Of a stretch of 64,000 nt of DNA, positions 25,789 through 34,673 are shown one piece after another. This stretch comes from Sinohyriopsis cumingii (lineage: Eukaryota > Mollusca > Bivalvia > Unionida > Unionidae), in assembly GCA_028554795.2 (NCBI GenBank), contig CM068830.1, forward strand, positions 110,931,214-110,995,213, read 5' to 3'. Every line of letters starts with the position of its first letter. Position 1 is the first letter of the stretch. The translations under genes and the position numbers were made by a program. The notes beneath the pieces were generated by a model. That model did not search any database, was not told the DNA's origin, and worked only from the letters and a program-made list of their open reading frames with translations.

Positions 25789-26127
25789 AGTAGTAAATGG
25801 GGTCACCCTAGGGACAATGGGACTTAGCATTAAAAACACCCCTGGGTCACTCTAGGGACAATGGAAATTTAACATGGAGAAAAATCGTGGGTCACTCTAG
25901 GGACAATGGGAATTTAACATAGAGTTTGGGTCTGTCTAGGGACAAGGGAAATTAACATGGGAATAGAGTTTGGGTTTGTCTAGGGACAAGGGGAATTGAA
26001 TATGAGATTTTTTTTAAAAAATTTTTTTAAAATTTAAATTTAAATTTAAATTTAAAAAAGGGTAGGCAATTGAAAGGCTATCTCTTTTCGAGAAATATGG
26101 CTGGCCCTGAAAAGGGCCTTTGGGTTT
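25789..26127. repeat. Element A left terminal inverted repeat with five iterons
   Basis: About 339 bp, inverted at 57,632-57,957. The outer part contains five imperfect copies of a 40-45 bp unit built on GGGTCACTCTAGGGACAATGG. The middle is a palindromic AAATTTAAATTT tract. The inner end carries the histone-like stem-loop (26,103-26,118). Confidence 0.92.
26103..26118 (-). terminator. Histone-type 3' stem-loop, left TIR
   Basis: On the minus strand it reads GGCCCTTTTCAGGGCC: a 6-bp stem with a UUUC loop, the canonical replication-dependent histone mRNA element. The 5' flank is CCAAA and the 3' flank AGCCA. A purine block GAAAAGAGATA follows, where U7 snRNA would pair. It lies 21 nt after the stop of the 26,140-26,719 gene. 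Confidence 0.75.
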
Positions 26128-26139
26128 CTTCTTCTTCTT

Positions 26140-26719
26140 CTAACTCCTTAACTTCTTCCACCAAGTCCTCACTTTTTCCATTATTCCTTTCTTCTTCTTT
26201 TTCTCCTCTGGCATCCAGTCTGGATGGCCCAAGGCTCTAAACTTTTCCTGGACTTTGATCCAATTCTGATTTAGCCTATCAAAATCATTGTTTCTTTTTG
26301 TTTTCCTGATCTTTTCTTTCTTTATACCATCTCTCTTTAATCTTCTTTACCTCTACCTCCATCAATTTTCTCATCAACTCCTCTCCTTTCCTAAGTCTTT
26401 CCTGACCTCTCTCCACATAAGAGCACTCTGTCCCATGTGACATTTTTTCAAGAAAACACCTGACTTTCCTTGCATTGTCAAGTGCTTCCTTTAGGCTTCC
26501 CACTCTGACATAGGTGGGATTTATCATACCTCTCAATCTCTTTTCCTCCTCTTCTATCATTCCTGCTATCAGTTCTTTTGCTATGTTTAGACATTTAGCG
26601 TAGTCCAGGTACTCTGCTATCTTCCATTCTTTTTCTAGTCTCTCCACTACATAGATACCATCTATTATCCAGTTGTATATATGTACCAAATTGTTGAACA
26701 AGTCACTTGTAACCACCAT
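26140..26719 (-). pseudogene. Terminal small gene 1 of element A, frameshifted
   Basis: The first 144 codons (26,285-26,719) encode a helical, charged protein of no recognised family. In the A-rich stretch around 26,290 the frame changes, and a coherent Lys/Trp-rich reading continues to a TAG at 26,140-26,142. I take this as the original end, because the histone-like stem-loop then follows at 21 nt, as in the sister genes. The promoter box lies at 26,771-26,811. Function unknown. Confidence 0.6.
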
Positions 26720-26770
26720 CTTCGTTTTTTTATTATTCCGTAGAATGGTTCTAATGACGAACGTGGTGGG

Positions 26771-26811
26771 TTCTTATAGTGAAAGCGCGGACGTGATGGA
26801 AAACATCCCCC
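26771..26811 (-). promoter_or_regulatory. Shared promoter box, unit 1
   Basis: On the minus strand: GGGGATGTTTTCC, ATCACGTCCGCGC, TTTCACTATAAGAA. A CACGTCCGCGC core is followed by a TATA-like CTATAAGAA, about 50 nt before the start of gene 1. The same block occurs at 27,519-27,556 and 28,391-28,430. A second partial copy lies at 26,855-26,880. Confidence 0.65.
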
Positions 26812-27112
26812 TAAAAACGTAAAATTGATCTTACCTAGATCATGACCAAGCAACGCGCGGATGTGAAGGAAAACATCCCCCACTTTTCTCATTTCATATA
26901 ATCAAACCCAAACTATACTCTCCACATAAGCTAAGAAACAATAAAGAAACCCATAATCTACTATTCACACAAACTTCCTTGAACATTTACAAACAAAAAA
27001 CACACAAACACATACACTCTCACTATCAATAAAGAGTTAGTGTTTATATTCACACTACTCTACCTACACACATTGGCAAATTAATAGTTATTTCTTTTCT
27101 AGAGTTTTGGGT

Positions 27113-27128
27113 AGCCCTTAAAAGGGCT
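27113..27128 (-). terminator. Histone-type 3' stem-loop, unit 2
   Basis: The minus strand reads AGCCCTTTTAAGGGCT: a 6-bp stem and UUUA loop, with an A-rich 5' flank and 3' flank ACCCA. TCTAGAAAAGAAATA follows about 12 nt later. It lies 30 nt after the stop of the 27,159 gene. Confidence 0.7.
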
Positions 27129-27158
27129 GTTTTTTTTTAAAACTCCAGATGCACCTAT

Positions 27159-27482
27159 CTAATGGTTGCACCTTCCTGGCCTGGCGCCACACACGCATCT
27201 TCTTCCCCAGTCTCCTTTCACCTTTCTTCTGGGGAGAGCAGAGGGAGGATGATTCGCTTCAACACCCCAATCCTCTGTCTCGGGAATATTGTACGACATC
27301 CTCTCTTCTAGTTTCTTTTCCTCCTCTTCCCTCTGTCTTCTCTCCTCCTCTTCGTTCTTCATTCTTTCCTCTTCTACTATAGCCTCCGCGGCCAGTTCAT
27401 TTAACAGGCGCCTGACATATTCCAGATGTATCTGGAGTTCAAGAAGTTTGCTTATTCTGCTATTCATTCTTGTGTTGATCAA
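27159..27482 (-). CDS. Terminal small gene 2 of element A: Glu/Arg-rich coiled-coil protein
   Basis: 107 residues. Residues 40-65 are a charged EEERRQREEEEKK helix, likely a coiled coil. A Cys-containing basic tail (RRCVCGARPGRCNH) follows. No family is recognised. It has its own promoter box (27,519-27,556, with CTATAAATT as TATA) and its own histone-type stem-loop 30 nt after the stop, so it looks like an independent transcription unit. Function unknown. Confidence 0.6.
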   Translation of the reverse strand: MINTRMNSRISKLLELQIHLEYVRRLLNELAAEAIVEEERMKNEEEERRQREEEEKKLEERMSYNIPETEDWGVEANHPPSALPRRKVKGDWGRRCVCGARPGRCNH

Positions 27483-27518
27483 TCAACAAGGGTAGCTAGA
27501 CTGCCCAGCGAGTTTCAA

Positions 27519-27556
27519 TTTATAGTGAAAGCGCGGACGTGATGGAAAACATCCCC
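27519..27556 (-). promoter_or_regulatory. Shared promoter box, unit 2
   Basis: The same GGGGATGTTTTCC / CACGTCCGCGC / CTATAAATT arrangement as at 26,771-26,811, about 37 nt before the start of gene 2. Confidence 0.65.
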
Positions 27557-27926
27557 CTAAAAACATAAAATTGATCTTACCTAGATCATAACCAAAAAGC
27601 AACAACGCGCGGACCTAAAAGAAACACTCACTCACTTTTTATGCTACCCATCACTATTTTAAAATTTTTTTTATAAATCACTTCAATAGACTATCCACAT
27701 ACGCAAAGCAATCCAATCTAACTCCTAATCTACACCTCAAACACCAAAAAAAAAAGACATCATTTTAATCTACTATCCATACCAACCTACTTAACCACTT
27801 ACAAACACAAACACACAAACACATACCCTCATATTTTTTAAAAAAAGAGTTAGTGTTTATTTTCACACTACTCTACCTACACACATTGGCAAATCGATCG
27901 TTATTTCTTTTCTAGAGTATTGGGGT
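27557..27926. repeat. Duplicated intergenic cassette of element A
   Basis: The stretch from about 27,519 to 27,945 repeats, in order, that from 26,771 to 27,130: promoter box, ACCTAGATCAT, A/C-rich spacer, GAGTTAGTGTTTAT, ACACATTGGCAAAT, HDE-like block, stem-loop. The separate genes thus share duplicated control DNA. Confidence 0.7.
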
Positions 27927-27942
27927 AGCCCTGAAAAGGGCT
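27927..27942 (-). terminator. Histone-type 3' stem-loop, unit 3
   Basis: The minus strand reads AGCCCTTTTCAGGGCT, with 3' flank ACCCC and then TCTAGAAAAGAAATA. It lies 31 nt after the TAA at 27,974-27,976. Confidence 0.7.
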
Positions 27943-27973
27943 GTTTTTTTTTTGTTTGCTATGGCATTCTTTT

Positions 27974-28363
27974 TTAGTTTCTAAGAATGCGATGTCCTCT
28001 GAGGATAGACTTTCTGGCGATAGGTCTGCTTCTTCGGAAAGAGAAGAAGAACTCTTTGGTGTCGATACGACAATCGACAAAGCCTCTGTCAGCTTCAGGT
28101 TGCTGTTGTTGCTCTTGTTGCTGCTGTTGATGCTGTTGTTGCTGTCTCTGAAGTCTTTACTTCTCTGTCCATTCTTCTTTCTCCCTGTTCACTTCTTCTC
28201 TGAAGAACTCTTCTATCAGGTCTTCAGTGATTTTTAGCATTCTCACATTCTCTATTTCTTCTGGCTTCGGTATCAGACTGTGTCTGACCCTATGCAAATT
28301 CACGTAGGCTTCGTTGAGCTTAGCTAGTTTGGAGCACATCTTCGTAGGAGGATGAGTCGACAA
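27974..28363 (-). pseudogene. Terminal small gene 3 of element A, with in-frame stop
   Basis: The first 68 codons (28,157-28,363) give a helical, acidic protein. After an in-frame TAA (28,157-28,159) the same frame stays open through a Gln-rich tract to a TAA at 27,974-27,976, which has the normal 31-nt distance to the stem-loop. The annotation of the longer frame is therefore an inference from the 3' signal spacing. The Gln-rich stretch recalls the Gln-rich part of the 56,600-57,160 protein. No family recognised. Confidence 0.5.
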
Positions 28364-28390
28364 TGGATGGTTAGACTGGAAACAACCCGG

Positions 28391-28430
28391 TTCTTAAAGT
28401 CAAAGCGCAGACGTGAAGGAAAACATCCCC
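28391..28430 (-). promoter_or_regulatory. Shared promoter box, unit 3
   Basis: The minus strand carries GGGGATGTTTTCC, TTCACGTCTGCGC, TTTGACTTTAAGAA: the same order as units 1 and 2, with a weaker TATA-like part. Confidence 0.6.
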
Positions 28431-28769
28431 CACACGGTTTTTGAGTCGCAACGTTTAGTGAGTGTCATGAGAGGGATAGTAAGAAATGAAAGAGCATCAA
28501 TCCAACATTCTTATAGCTAAACAAAAGACAAAGGCATTTTTTTCAAAACACAACATTTTTTATTCAAAATCACTTAACACTAAACAACAACTCTAACATT
28601 TTTAACAATAATCCAACAATATAACATCAAACAATTTTTTCAAAACACAACATTTTTTATTCAAAAATCACTTAACACTAAACAACGACAACTCGAACAT
28701 TTTTTAACAATAATCCAACACTAAAAGTTTCTCCACTAGGTAAAGAGGGATAACAGTCTTCCATGGTTT
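28431..28769 (-). repeat. Capsid-unit 3' region: tandem about 95-bp repeat with poly(A) signals
   Basis: Two near-identical blocks (about 28,537-28,625 and 28,634-28,725) share TTTTTTCAAAACACAACATT and a CACTTAACACTAAACAAC segment. Each carries, on the minus strand, an AATAAA signal after the capsid gene stop. The capsid transcription unit thus appears to end by ordinary polyadenylation, unlike the small terminal genes. Confidence 0.65.
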
Positions 28770-30083
28770 CTAGTAATCTAGGATGACTTCTCTCAAACTG
28801 TTGATTTCTATGGTATTATCGAATTCTGCATACAGGATGACGTTCACCGTTTCATCAGGGTCTCGGTCTTTAAACTGAATTTCCATACGAATCTGGCCGG
28901 ATTTTATAGGGTGGAAATGTCCCTCGTCGCTGCCTTGGTCTGGAGTGAAATCAAAAGCCCACAAAGCGTAGCCTCCTGCATAATCCTCGTACCTAATACC
29001 GTGACTAGTATTGGTTCCTAACTGTCCGGTGGCTTCGTACAGGGACAAGTACGATCTCAAGTAATTCTTCTTGGTAAAGTCAGGTTCGAAAGGTCGGGTT
29101 CACAAGGTCTTGCCATCGCGACTGACTTCGATTTTGGACACGCCAAAGTGTTGAAAGTAGAAAGGATTTTTTTCGGCAGCTCCGTTGAAGGCTGTATTCT
29201 CGACGATACCAACGATCAAACGTTTGGGTAACTGTCCTTGGAACAGATGATCTTCGATCATGGATCGCTGTCCCTTGGGAATGGTGAAGGTTTTCACTTC
29301 CACGCGTCGTATGGGATACTTGGCAGTCGTTCTGCTCAACGTCTGAATGATGTCGTTTCCCACTTTAGGTAACACTTCCACACGGCGTACGTAGAGTCTG
29401 GCTTCTAGGATTTTGGTTTTGTAACCGTCACTATCAGCCAATAAATGGAAATCGGTACTGCTACGATTCAGTCTCAGGCGGACATCCACCCCGTTCAGCA
29501 AATACTTTTCTTGCAACCACATGTCCAAATGCAAACGATCCATCAGTTCTAAACTTGTGTCGGCTCCCGTGATTCTCTTTCTTCGTTCTACAAATCCATC
29601 ATTGTTGTCTTTCTTTTCATCAGTTTCCAATATTTCAAACTTGGTAGGTTCGTCAGCTTCCCATACCACACAGGCATTGAGATGAGTGTTCTTGGCATCT
29701 ATTCCGTACGTCAAGAGATTTTCCAAGTAGGCACGATAAGGGTAAGTATCCATGCTGCTACTGACCAGTTTGTTATTAAAGTACAAGTCCACTCTACTGA
29801 ACAAGGAATGCATGAAAGTGTTGACGGGAGCTACTGCTTCATCGTCTATAGCACCTACAGTCTTATCTAGAATTTTGACTTTCAGGTACAAGTAACTGCT
29901 ATTCAGATCGATGTAATCTTCGGGCTGTCCTTTGATTTCAAACTCGATGGGAGCGGAATCGGTCAGTGAGGAGACGGGGTGAAATTCCACCCACTGGGAT
30001 TCTTGCATCGTCATCATCGTGGGGGGCATGGCAAACAGGTCCAGTTCCGTCTTGGAACAAGCGCAAGATTCTCGGTGCATCAT
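28770..30083 (-). pseudogene. Maverick major capsid protein (double jelly-roll), one in-frame stop
   Basis: About 437 codons. The open N-terminal part (29,100-30,083, 327 aa) and C-terminal part (28,770-29,099) are in the same frame, separated by one TGA at 29,100-29,102. The protein matches the Maverick major capsid family known from animal genomes as F54H12.2-like: VEFHPVSSLTDSAPIEFEIKG near the start, FMHSLFSRVDLYFNN, and a C-terminal EYAGGYxLWAFDFTPD-like region followed by an INVILYAEFDN-type strand. It would form the hexon-like icosahedral shell. It lies at the downstream end of the capsid gene string. The in-frame stop may be mutation, readthrough or assembly error. Confidence 0.85.
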
Positions 30084-30102
30084 TTTTTTTTTGTCTCTTT
30101 TC

Positions 30103-30519
30103 TCAATAATCGAAAACGTCTAAGTCTCGAACGGTTCTTCTTTTCTTGGCCTTTCTCGCTTGAAGTCTGGTGAAAGGGTGTTTTCTTCGTCGTCTCTTTC
30201 TGTCTTGTCCTTGCTGAATGCCTGACTCGGTAGCGTGCAGGGCATTGATAGGTGTCTCTCGTTGGCCTAAAATGTCTTTGCCCGTTTGCAGCAAGACATT
30301 TTTGCCTGCCCTCATGAAGGCTTCTTTAGGGTTTTGTTTGTCGATGATGACATTTTGGAGAAATTCTTTGCCTTGCGTCAGTGCCGCATCTTTCAAGGCG
30401 TGCAATCCGCGTGTCACCATCGGTTTCAACACCGGGGCCACCGAACGAAAGGCCGATTTTAACATGTCTCCTAAGCCGTGTCCTCGCTGTCGAGCAACCC
30501 CTCGGTACACTGGATACAT
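30103..30519 (-). CDS. pX/pVI-like basic minor virion protein, element A
   Basis: 138 residues. The N-terminal PVYRG...GHGLGD motif is shared with the protein at 42,280-42,819 in element B. A helical middle and a highly basic C-terminus (RKRRRRK, KAKKRRT) suggest DNA condensation or capsid-lining in the manner of adenovirus core or minor proteins. It sits between the minor and major capsid genes, 19 bp from the capsid start. The function is inferred from position and composition. Confidence 0.65.
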   Translation of the reverse strand: MYPVYRGVARQRGHGLGDMLKSAFRSVAPVLKPMVTRGLHALKDAALTQGKEFLQNVIIDKQNPKEAFMRAGKNVLLQTGKDILGQRETPINALHATESGIQQGQDRKRRRRKHPFTRLQARKAKKRRTVRDLDVFDY

Positions 30520-30526
30520 GACTTAC

Positions 30527-31450
30527 TTACGAGTCGTGAGAGAACCGTTTTCGAAAATGGAGTTTCACCGTGACTTTTCCTTTGGTGAATGGAATATTTT
30601 GTCCCAGATCTCCTTTTATAGCAATGTTGACCGTGTCCAAATACGACTTACTGACAGGCAAATAGTGAGGATGGACAAATTCGCGGTGGACGTGGTAAGT
30701 GTTTCCACCTTCCTCGTCAGTGTTCGTGGCAGAATCCACTTTGAAAGGAATGACACGCAGTAACGGTACGGAGGTGTGTCCCACCACGTTGTACTCCACC
30801 ACATCGGAATACACGAACATCAAATTCAGTCCTTGGTTCAGTTCTACCGGGGTACGAAATAACTTGCTAAAAGACTCGTTGTCGTAAACGATGGGTAATT
30901 CGTTTTTCTTGAGCATGGCCTTTCTCATGTCCATGTCTCCGCCCAACATGTCAGACAATTCAGGACAAAATAAAATGGACATGATTTGACTTCGTTCAAA
31001 TTTCATCAAGAAGCGACGAGCTGCTTTGTGGTACTCCATGGTGACACTTTTGTTGACATGCTCCAAAGCTTTCAGAAACACGACATTAAACCTGGAGGCT
31101 ATGGTTCTGACCAAATATTGACCACTAAAATAATAGCCTGGGGGAATGAACAAGTGATAGGTGGTGTACTTTTGTGTACGGGTTTTCTTGTCATATTTGA
31201 CATTGCTATCCATCCACTGTTGCATTTGCTCGTCATGAACTTCCACATCAAAAACATTTTGATTGGGAAGGACATTGAGGACTTGGGTCGGGTGAATGAT
31301 TTCTACTAAAGCCACTTCCCAATGGGCTTTGTGATCTAACTGGATGGCCTGAGGTAATTTGGCCGTGTAACAGCACAACGTGTTCTTGGGAAACACCTCC
31401 ATGGAACTGTCACTGGGTAAAGTTAAGTAAAATTGGCTTTGGTGACTCAT
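30527..31450 (-). CDS. Maverick minor capsid (penton-like) protein
   Basis: 307 residues, intact. It begins with SQFYLTLPSDSSMEVFPKNT and continues with WEVALVEIIHP, the conserved opening of the Polinton minor capsid family, predicted to be a single jelly-roll penton at the five-fold vertices. A C-terminal part with KGKVTVKLHFRKRF completes the fold. The start overlaps the next upstream gene by 4 bp, so it is translated from a tightly packed string. Confidence in the family is high. Confidence 0.85.
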   Translation of the reverse strand: MSHQSQFYLTLPSDSSMEVFPKNTLCCYTAKLPQAIQLDHKAHWEVALVEIIHPTQVLNVLPNQNVFDVEVHDEQMQQWMDSNVKYDKKTRTQKYTTYHLFIPPGYYFSGQYLVRTIASRFNVVFLKALEHVNKSVTMEYHKAARRFLMKFERSQIMSILFCPELSDMLGGDMDMRKAMLKKNELPIVYDNESFSKLFRTPVELNQGLNLMFVYSDVVEYNVVGHTSVPLLRVIPFKVDSATNTDEEGGNTYHVHREFVHPHYLPVSKSYLDTVNIAIKGDLGQNIPFTKGKVTVKLHFRKRFSHDS

Positions 31451-31869
31451 AATTCCAGAGTTCTGTGGCTGTCCGAGGGGTTACTGTACGTCAGAGGCGT
31501 TTCTCTGTCTAAAATGGGGTTTTGGTTGTGGTTGAAGTGGTGACTGGCACTGGCACTGGACACATGGTTCCCGGGGTTTCCGTTCGAGGTGAATTTCAGG
31601 GAGGGATTAGGAAGCAGGTAACCGATGCAACTGCTCAGTAAAATGGTCCACAATTGGTTGTCTCCTTGTTGCAAACTCAAATTGGCGATGGCTGCCCCGA
31701 TGACACAATACACCACGAAGATTTGGCAGAAAAAGACGATTTGCTTTTTAGGCACACGTTCTCCACAACACACCCACAAGGGTTGTTTTTGTAAATCTTG
31801 CACAGAAGAACTAGGTGAAGGAGGAGTGGTCGACGTAGCTGCGTCTGTGTGAAAAGGCATGATGGTCAC
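31447..31869 (-). CDS. Small membrane protein of element A
   Basis: 140 residues. A Cys-containing juxtamembrane segment (LWVCCGERVPKKQIVFF) leads into one long hydrophobic helix (VVYCVIGAAIANL) and a second short one ending YLLPNPSLK. Proteins with this layout sit between the penton and integrase genes in other Mavericks. Topology and role (capsid envelope, entry or exit) are unknown. It overlaps both neighbours by 4 bp. Confidence 0.65.
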   Translation of the reverse strand: MTIMPFHTDAATSTTPPSPSSSVQDLQKQPLWVCCGERVPKKQIVFFCQIFVVYCVIGAAIANLSLQQGDNQLWTILLSSCIGYLLPNPSLKFTSNGNPGNHVSSASASHHFNHNQNPILDRETPLTYSNPSDSHRTLEL

Positions 31870-32975
31870 TTCTTTTTATAGTCGATGACTTGCGAAGCGT
31901 CGATCCAAGAATCAAAACTGGGTGGATATCCTTTCCAACGTACTTTGACTTCTTTGACACGTCGTTTGCCCACTTTACGGGTTCTGCGTTCGAGAATGCT
32001 TTCGATGTCGTACACGTCGTCTTCTTTTTTGGTGACACGTTGTAACTCGGGCAAATAAAACGTTCCTTTGAGCACTTCTCCGTTCATGTCTTCCAATTTA
32101 TAGACGGCAGGATGACGGCCATGCACTCGTCCAGTGACGCGAAACAATTCGGTCGTCCAGTTAGGTAAGTAACCTTTGTCGAAAGTGCGTTTGGTTTTGC
32201 CAATGCGCACCCAATCTCCTACGGTCAACTCTCCGCTTTTGTTGGGGACAGCCCTCGTCGGGGACGTACCAAACAGACGCTCAAACACCAACACTTCGTT
32301 GTCGGGAGTCACGTCTTGCGGGGCACGTCCGATGCTTCGATGGTAAGATTGGTTGTACGCTTGCACCAGGTGCGGTAAGATGTCGATGTACTTCAGAGTG
32401 TGGTGATGCGTAAAATATTTCCACATGCGTTCTTTCAAAGTGCCTTGAAAACGTTCCACGATGCTGGCTTTGGTTTCGGGATTCTCGGTGGTAAAAAAAT
32501 GAATGTCACGTTTCTTTAATTCTTTTTGGAAAGCTTGGTTCAGAAATTCGGTGCATTTGTCCGTTTGCCATCGAAGAGGGTGACGACCGCTTTGTTTCAA
32601 CACCCGTTGCAGGGCTCGCACTAACTCGCTGCTCGATTTGGAAGTCAAGGGCACGACCCAGGCAAATTTGGAAAAGACGTCGATGACACAAAATAAATAT
32701 TTGTAGCCACGATTGTAGCTGGCCAAATGAGAGACATCGGCTAAATCGGCTTGCCATTGATGATCGATGCCTTCCACTCGGGTGCGACTTCTGGCAAACT
32801 TGCGTCGAATGGGTTTGTGTAAAGTGTAGGTAGCTTGTTCTTGTAACCATCGTTGCACTTGAGGTAAACGGAGACTTTTCAGTCGCGTTTTAGCAGCACG
32901 ATACAATTTTTGAACTCTTGCGTAACCTGCAGGATTCGAGGGATCGTAGTAAATGCTGGCTAAGACTTTTTCCAT
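31866..32975 (-). CDS. Retroviral-type integrase with chromodomain, element A
   Basis: 369 residues, intact. An N-terminal helical zinc-binding-like region is replaced by a basic helix bundle. The rve core has D77 (QADLAD), D139 (QTDKCTEF) and E174 (SIVERF), with the exact D-35-E spacing. The usual Gly after TDK is Cys here. An SH3-like region (VGDWVRIGKTKR) follows, and then a C-terminal chromodomain (YDIESILERR ... KVRWKGYPPSFDSWI). It would join the element ends to target DNA and give the 6-bp duplication; the chromodomain may steer it to modified histones. Confidence 0.92.
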   Translation of the reverse strand: MEKVLASIYYDPSNPAGYARVQKLYRAAKTRLKSLRLPQVQRWLQEQATYTLHKPIRRKFARSRTRVEGIDHQWQADLADVSHLASYNRGYKYLFCVIDVFSKFAWVVPLTSKSSSELVRALQRVLKQSGRHPLRWQTDKCTEFLNQAFQKELKKRDIHFFTTENPETKASIVERFQGTLKERMWKYFTHHHTLKYIDILPHLVQAYNQSYHRSIGRAPQDVTPDNEVLVFERLFGTSPTRAVPNKSGELTVGDWVRIGKTKRTFDKGYLPNWTTELFRVTGRVHGRHPAVYKLEDMNGEVLKGTFYLPELQRVTKKEDDVYDIESILERRTRKVGKRRVKEVKVRWKGYPPSFDSWIDASQVIDYKKK

Positions 32976-32987
32976 TTTGTTGGTTTG

Positions 32988-33692
32988 TTAATAAGTCACC
33001 CACTCTTCGGTGATGCTACTTTGGGTGGGTCGAAAGGGTGGTTTGGAAATGGATTTACGTGTCCGATGGGCTACGGGAGTAGAAGTCGAAGGTAGTGGTG
33101 GAGGTGGAGGTGGCAATGGAATGGCTTTGGTTTTCTTTTCTTTTTTCACTTCTGGTTTCCCTTCTTTCTTTTTCACTTCTGTCGAAGGAGGAGTGGACAT
33201 CATCTTTTTAACCCAAGCTTTCATTTCTTCTCGTTGGGGTGTGGGGGACGGGGTCAACAAGGATGCTGCAATCTTACTCGAAATGGGAGCTGCTGACGGT
33301 GTTTGAAACACTTCTCGCATCTCTTCTTCCTCAGGCCTTCGTGGGGTAGCATCTCTGGTGACCCCAGGGGATGGTAGTAGTGGTGGTGGTGGTAATGATG
33401 ATGGTGCTGGACTTTTCATCAAGGTCTTAAAATCTTTCAAAGTGGGTAGAGCTGTTTCGTCTAAAGCTTTCTGGTGAAAGAGTTGCAGTCGTTGTAAGAG
33501 TTGACCGTACTTTTGCGATTTTTCTGTTTCGGACAAATCTTGGCGATCCATCAAGGACTGCAATTCGTGTTGTAACTGGGACATCTCGCTCAAATGGGGA
33601 TTGGGAGGTAAATGCGGGGTGCGTTGTTCTTGCCACCGATGGTATTCCATCCATCGTTTGTAAGGCACTAAAGCTAGTTTTCGTCCTTCCAT
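32988..33692 (-). CDS. Pro-rich protein of element A, unknown function
   Basis: 234 residues. The N-terminus KLALVPYKRW plus a helical region (LQHELQSLMDRQDLSE) recalls a gene often placed next to the integrase in Mavericks. The rest is Pro/Ser/Lys-rich and low complexity, ending in KPPFRPTQSSI. No enzymatic motif is seen. Element B is inserted 20 bp upstream of its start codon, so its transcription from the upstream capsid/ATPase cluster is now interrupted. Confidence 0.6.
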   Translation of the reverse strand: MEGRKLALVPYKRWMEYHRWQEQRTPHLPPNPHLSEMSQLQHELQSLMDRQDLSETEKSQKYGQLLQRLQLFHQKALDETALPTLKDFKTLMKSPAPSSLPPPPLLPSPGVTRDATPRRPEEEEMREVFQTPSAAPISSKIAASLLTPSPTPQREEMKAWVKKMMSTPPSTEVKKKEGKPEVKKEKKTKAIPLPPPPPPLPSTSTPVAHRTRKSISKPPFRPTQSSITEEWVTY

Positions 33693-33707
33693 GGGGTTGT
33701 CAGGGGT

Positions 33708-33712
33708 CGATT
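33708..33712. repeat. Target duplication of element B, left (CGATT)
   Basis: Repeated at 49,153-49,157. With one shared terminal T it can also be read as the 6-bp TCGATT. Confidence 0.8.
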
Positions 33713-34131
33713 AGCAGCAGAGGGGGCGAATCGGACAATTGGCTGAATCGTCATTTGGTTTAATTGATACTTTCTGCACTCAGCGGATCCAGCGTCGTCA
33801 GCGCCTGGTAAATAAAAACGACCACGTCCACGGGGGGCGGCAAATCGACAATTGTCCGGAACGTCATTTAGTTTAATATACTTTCTGCATTTTCGATCCA
33901 GCGTCGTCAGCGTCCGGTAAAAAAAGCGCGACGACGACGTGGTTGTCATTGCCCCCTCTGCTGCTAGGTGTTACAATGAAAATTATTTACAATTTAACCG
34001 AATATTTGGTCAAGTCCGATACGATATCGTGTCCGAGGATCATGTAAATTTATCGTTACAAATCCATGTGGGGTCGACTGAGCATGACTAAAAAAGTTTC
34101 GAAAAACATTAAAGTCCATGTCACCGCCGCA
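33713..34131. repeat. Element B left terminal inverted repeat
   Basis: It mirrors 48,733-49,152. The outer 253 bp (to 33,965) form a module flanked by inverted copies of AGCAGCAGAGGGGGC. Inside it are two imperfect direct repeats of about 85-90 bp, each with GACAATTG, TTTCTGCA and GATCCAGCGTCGTCAGCG. The inner about 138 bp are the 3' coding part of the ATPase gene. Confidence 0.9.
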
Positions 34132-34668
34132 TCATGTCTGCCAAATATTTCGTAGCGTGTGTGTATCAACGCCGTTGAACACAGCAAGAATATTACAGTT
34201 ATCTCTGATTACTTTTGGAATCTGAGTGTATCGTTGAGTGACATATATCACGTCAGTGTTTTTATGCCTGCCTCTGGAAAATATCCTAGCTGGGTTTTTT
34301 TGATTGTCTAACATAACATCATCGTACACGACTAGATTGTTAACGTTGCCATCAATATCATCAATACCTGGTGCATCACTGATATCTGTAATAAACTCAA
34401 TAACATTTTTTTCAGTGATCGCTGATGCATTCTCGTTAAAATCTTTCAACACCTCGTAGCATCGTTGATCATCCACGCTAGGGGCGATTAAATACAACTT
34501 ATCCCACTTCATCCATCTCATTATTAAATTAAGTAGTAATTGCGTCTTGCCGGATCCAGATGGTCCGATGATAATCATCCGGATCGAGTTTGGTAACGCT
34601 GCAACATGCTTAACTGGTTCTCTTGTTTTAGTCGCCGAAAAATCAATTATATTCATATCTCTATACAT
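33994..34668 (-). pseudogene. A32-type packaging ATPase, element B, one in-frame stop
   Basis: It is open from 34,668 to a TGA at 34,132-34,134, then stays in the same frame to the TAA at 33,994-33,996. Walker A is GPSGSGKT, Walker B LVVYDDVM, sensor region VIYVTQRYTQ. The last third lies in the terminal inverted repeat, and its mirror copy ends at the other side of the element. It is divergent from the zinc-ribbon/PLA2 gene with only about 5-17 bp between the start codons. The start may be Met1 or the second Met (34,656), which matches copy C better. Confidence 0.8.
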
Positions 34669-34673
34669 AAATT

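Noticed and set aside
26103..26118. Bacterial-type rho-independent terminators
   Set aside because: Hairpin-plus-T look in one orientation only; the host is a eukaryote and the strand, loop and flanks fit histone 3' ends instead.
33713..33965. Stand-alone MITE inserted at the end of element B
   Set aside because: The module has inverted ends but no target duplication of its own, and it occurs symmetrically at both element ends, so it is part of the terminal repeat.
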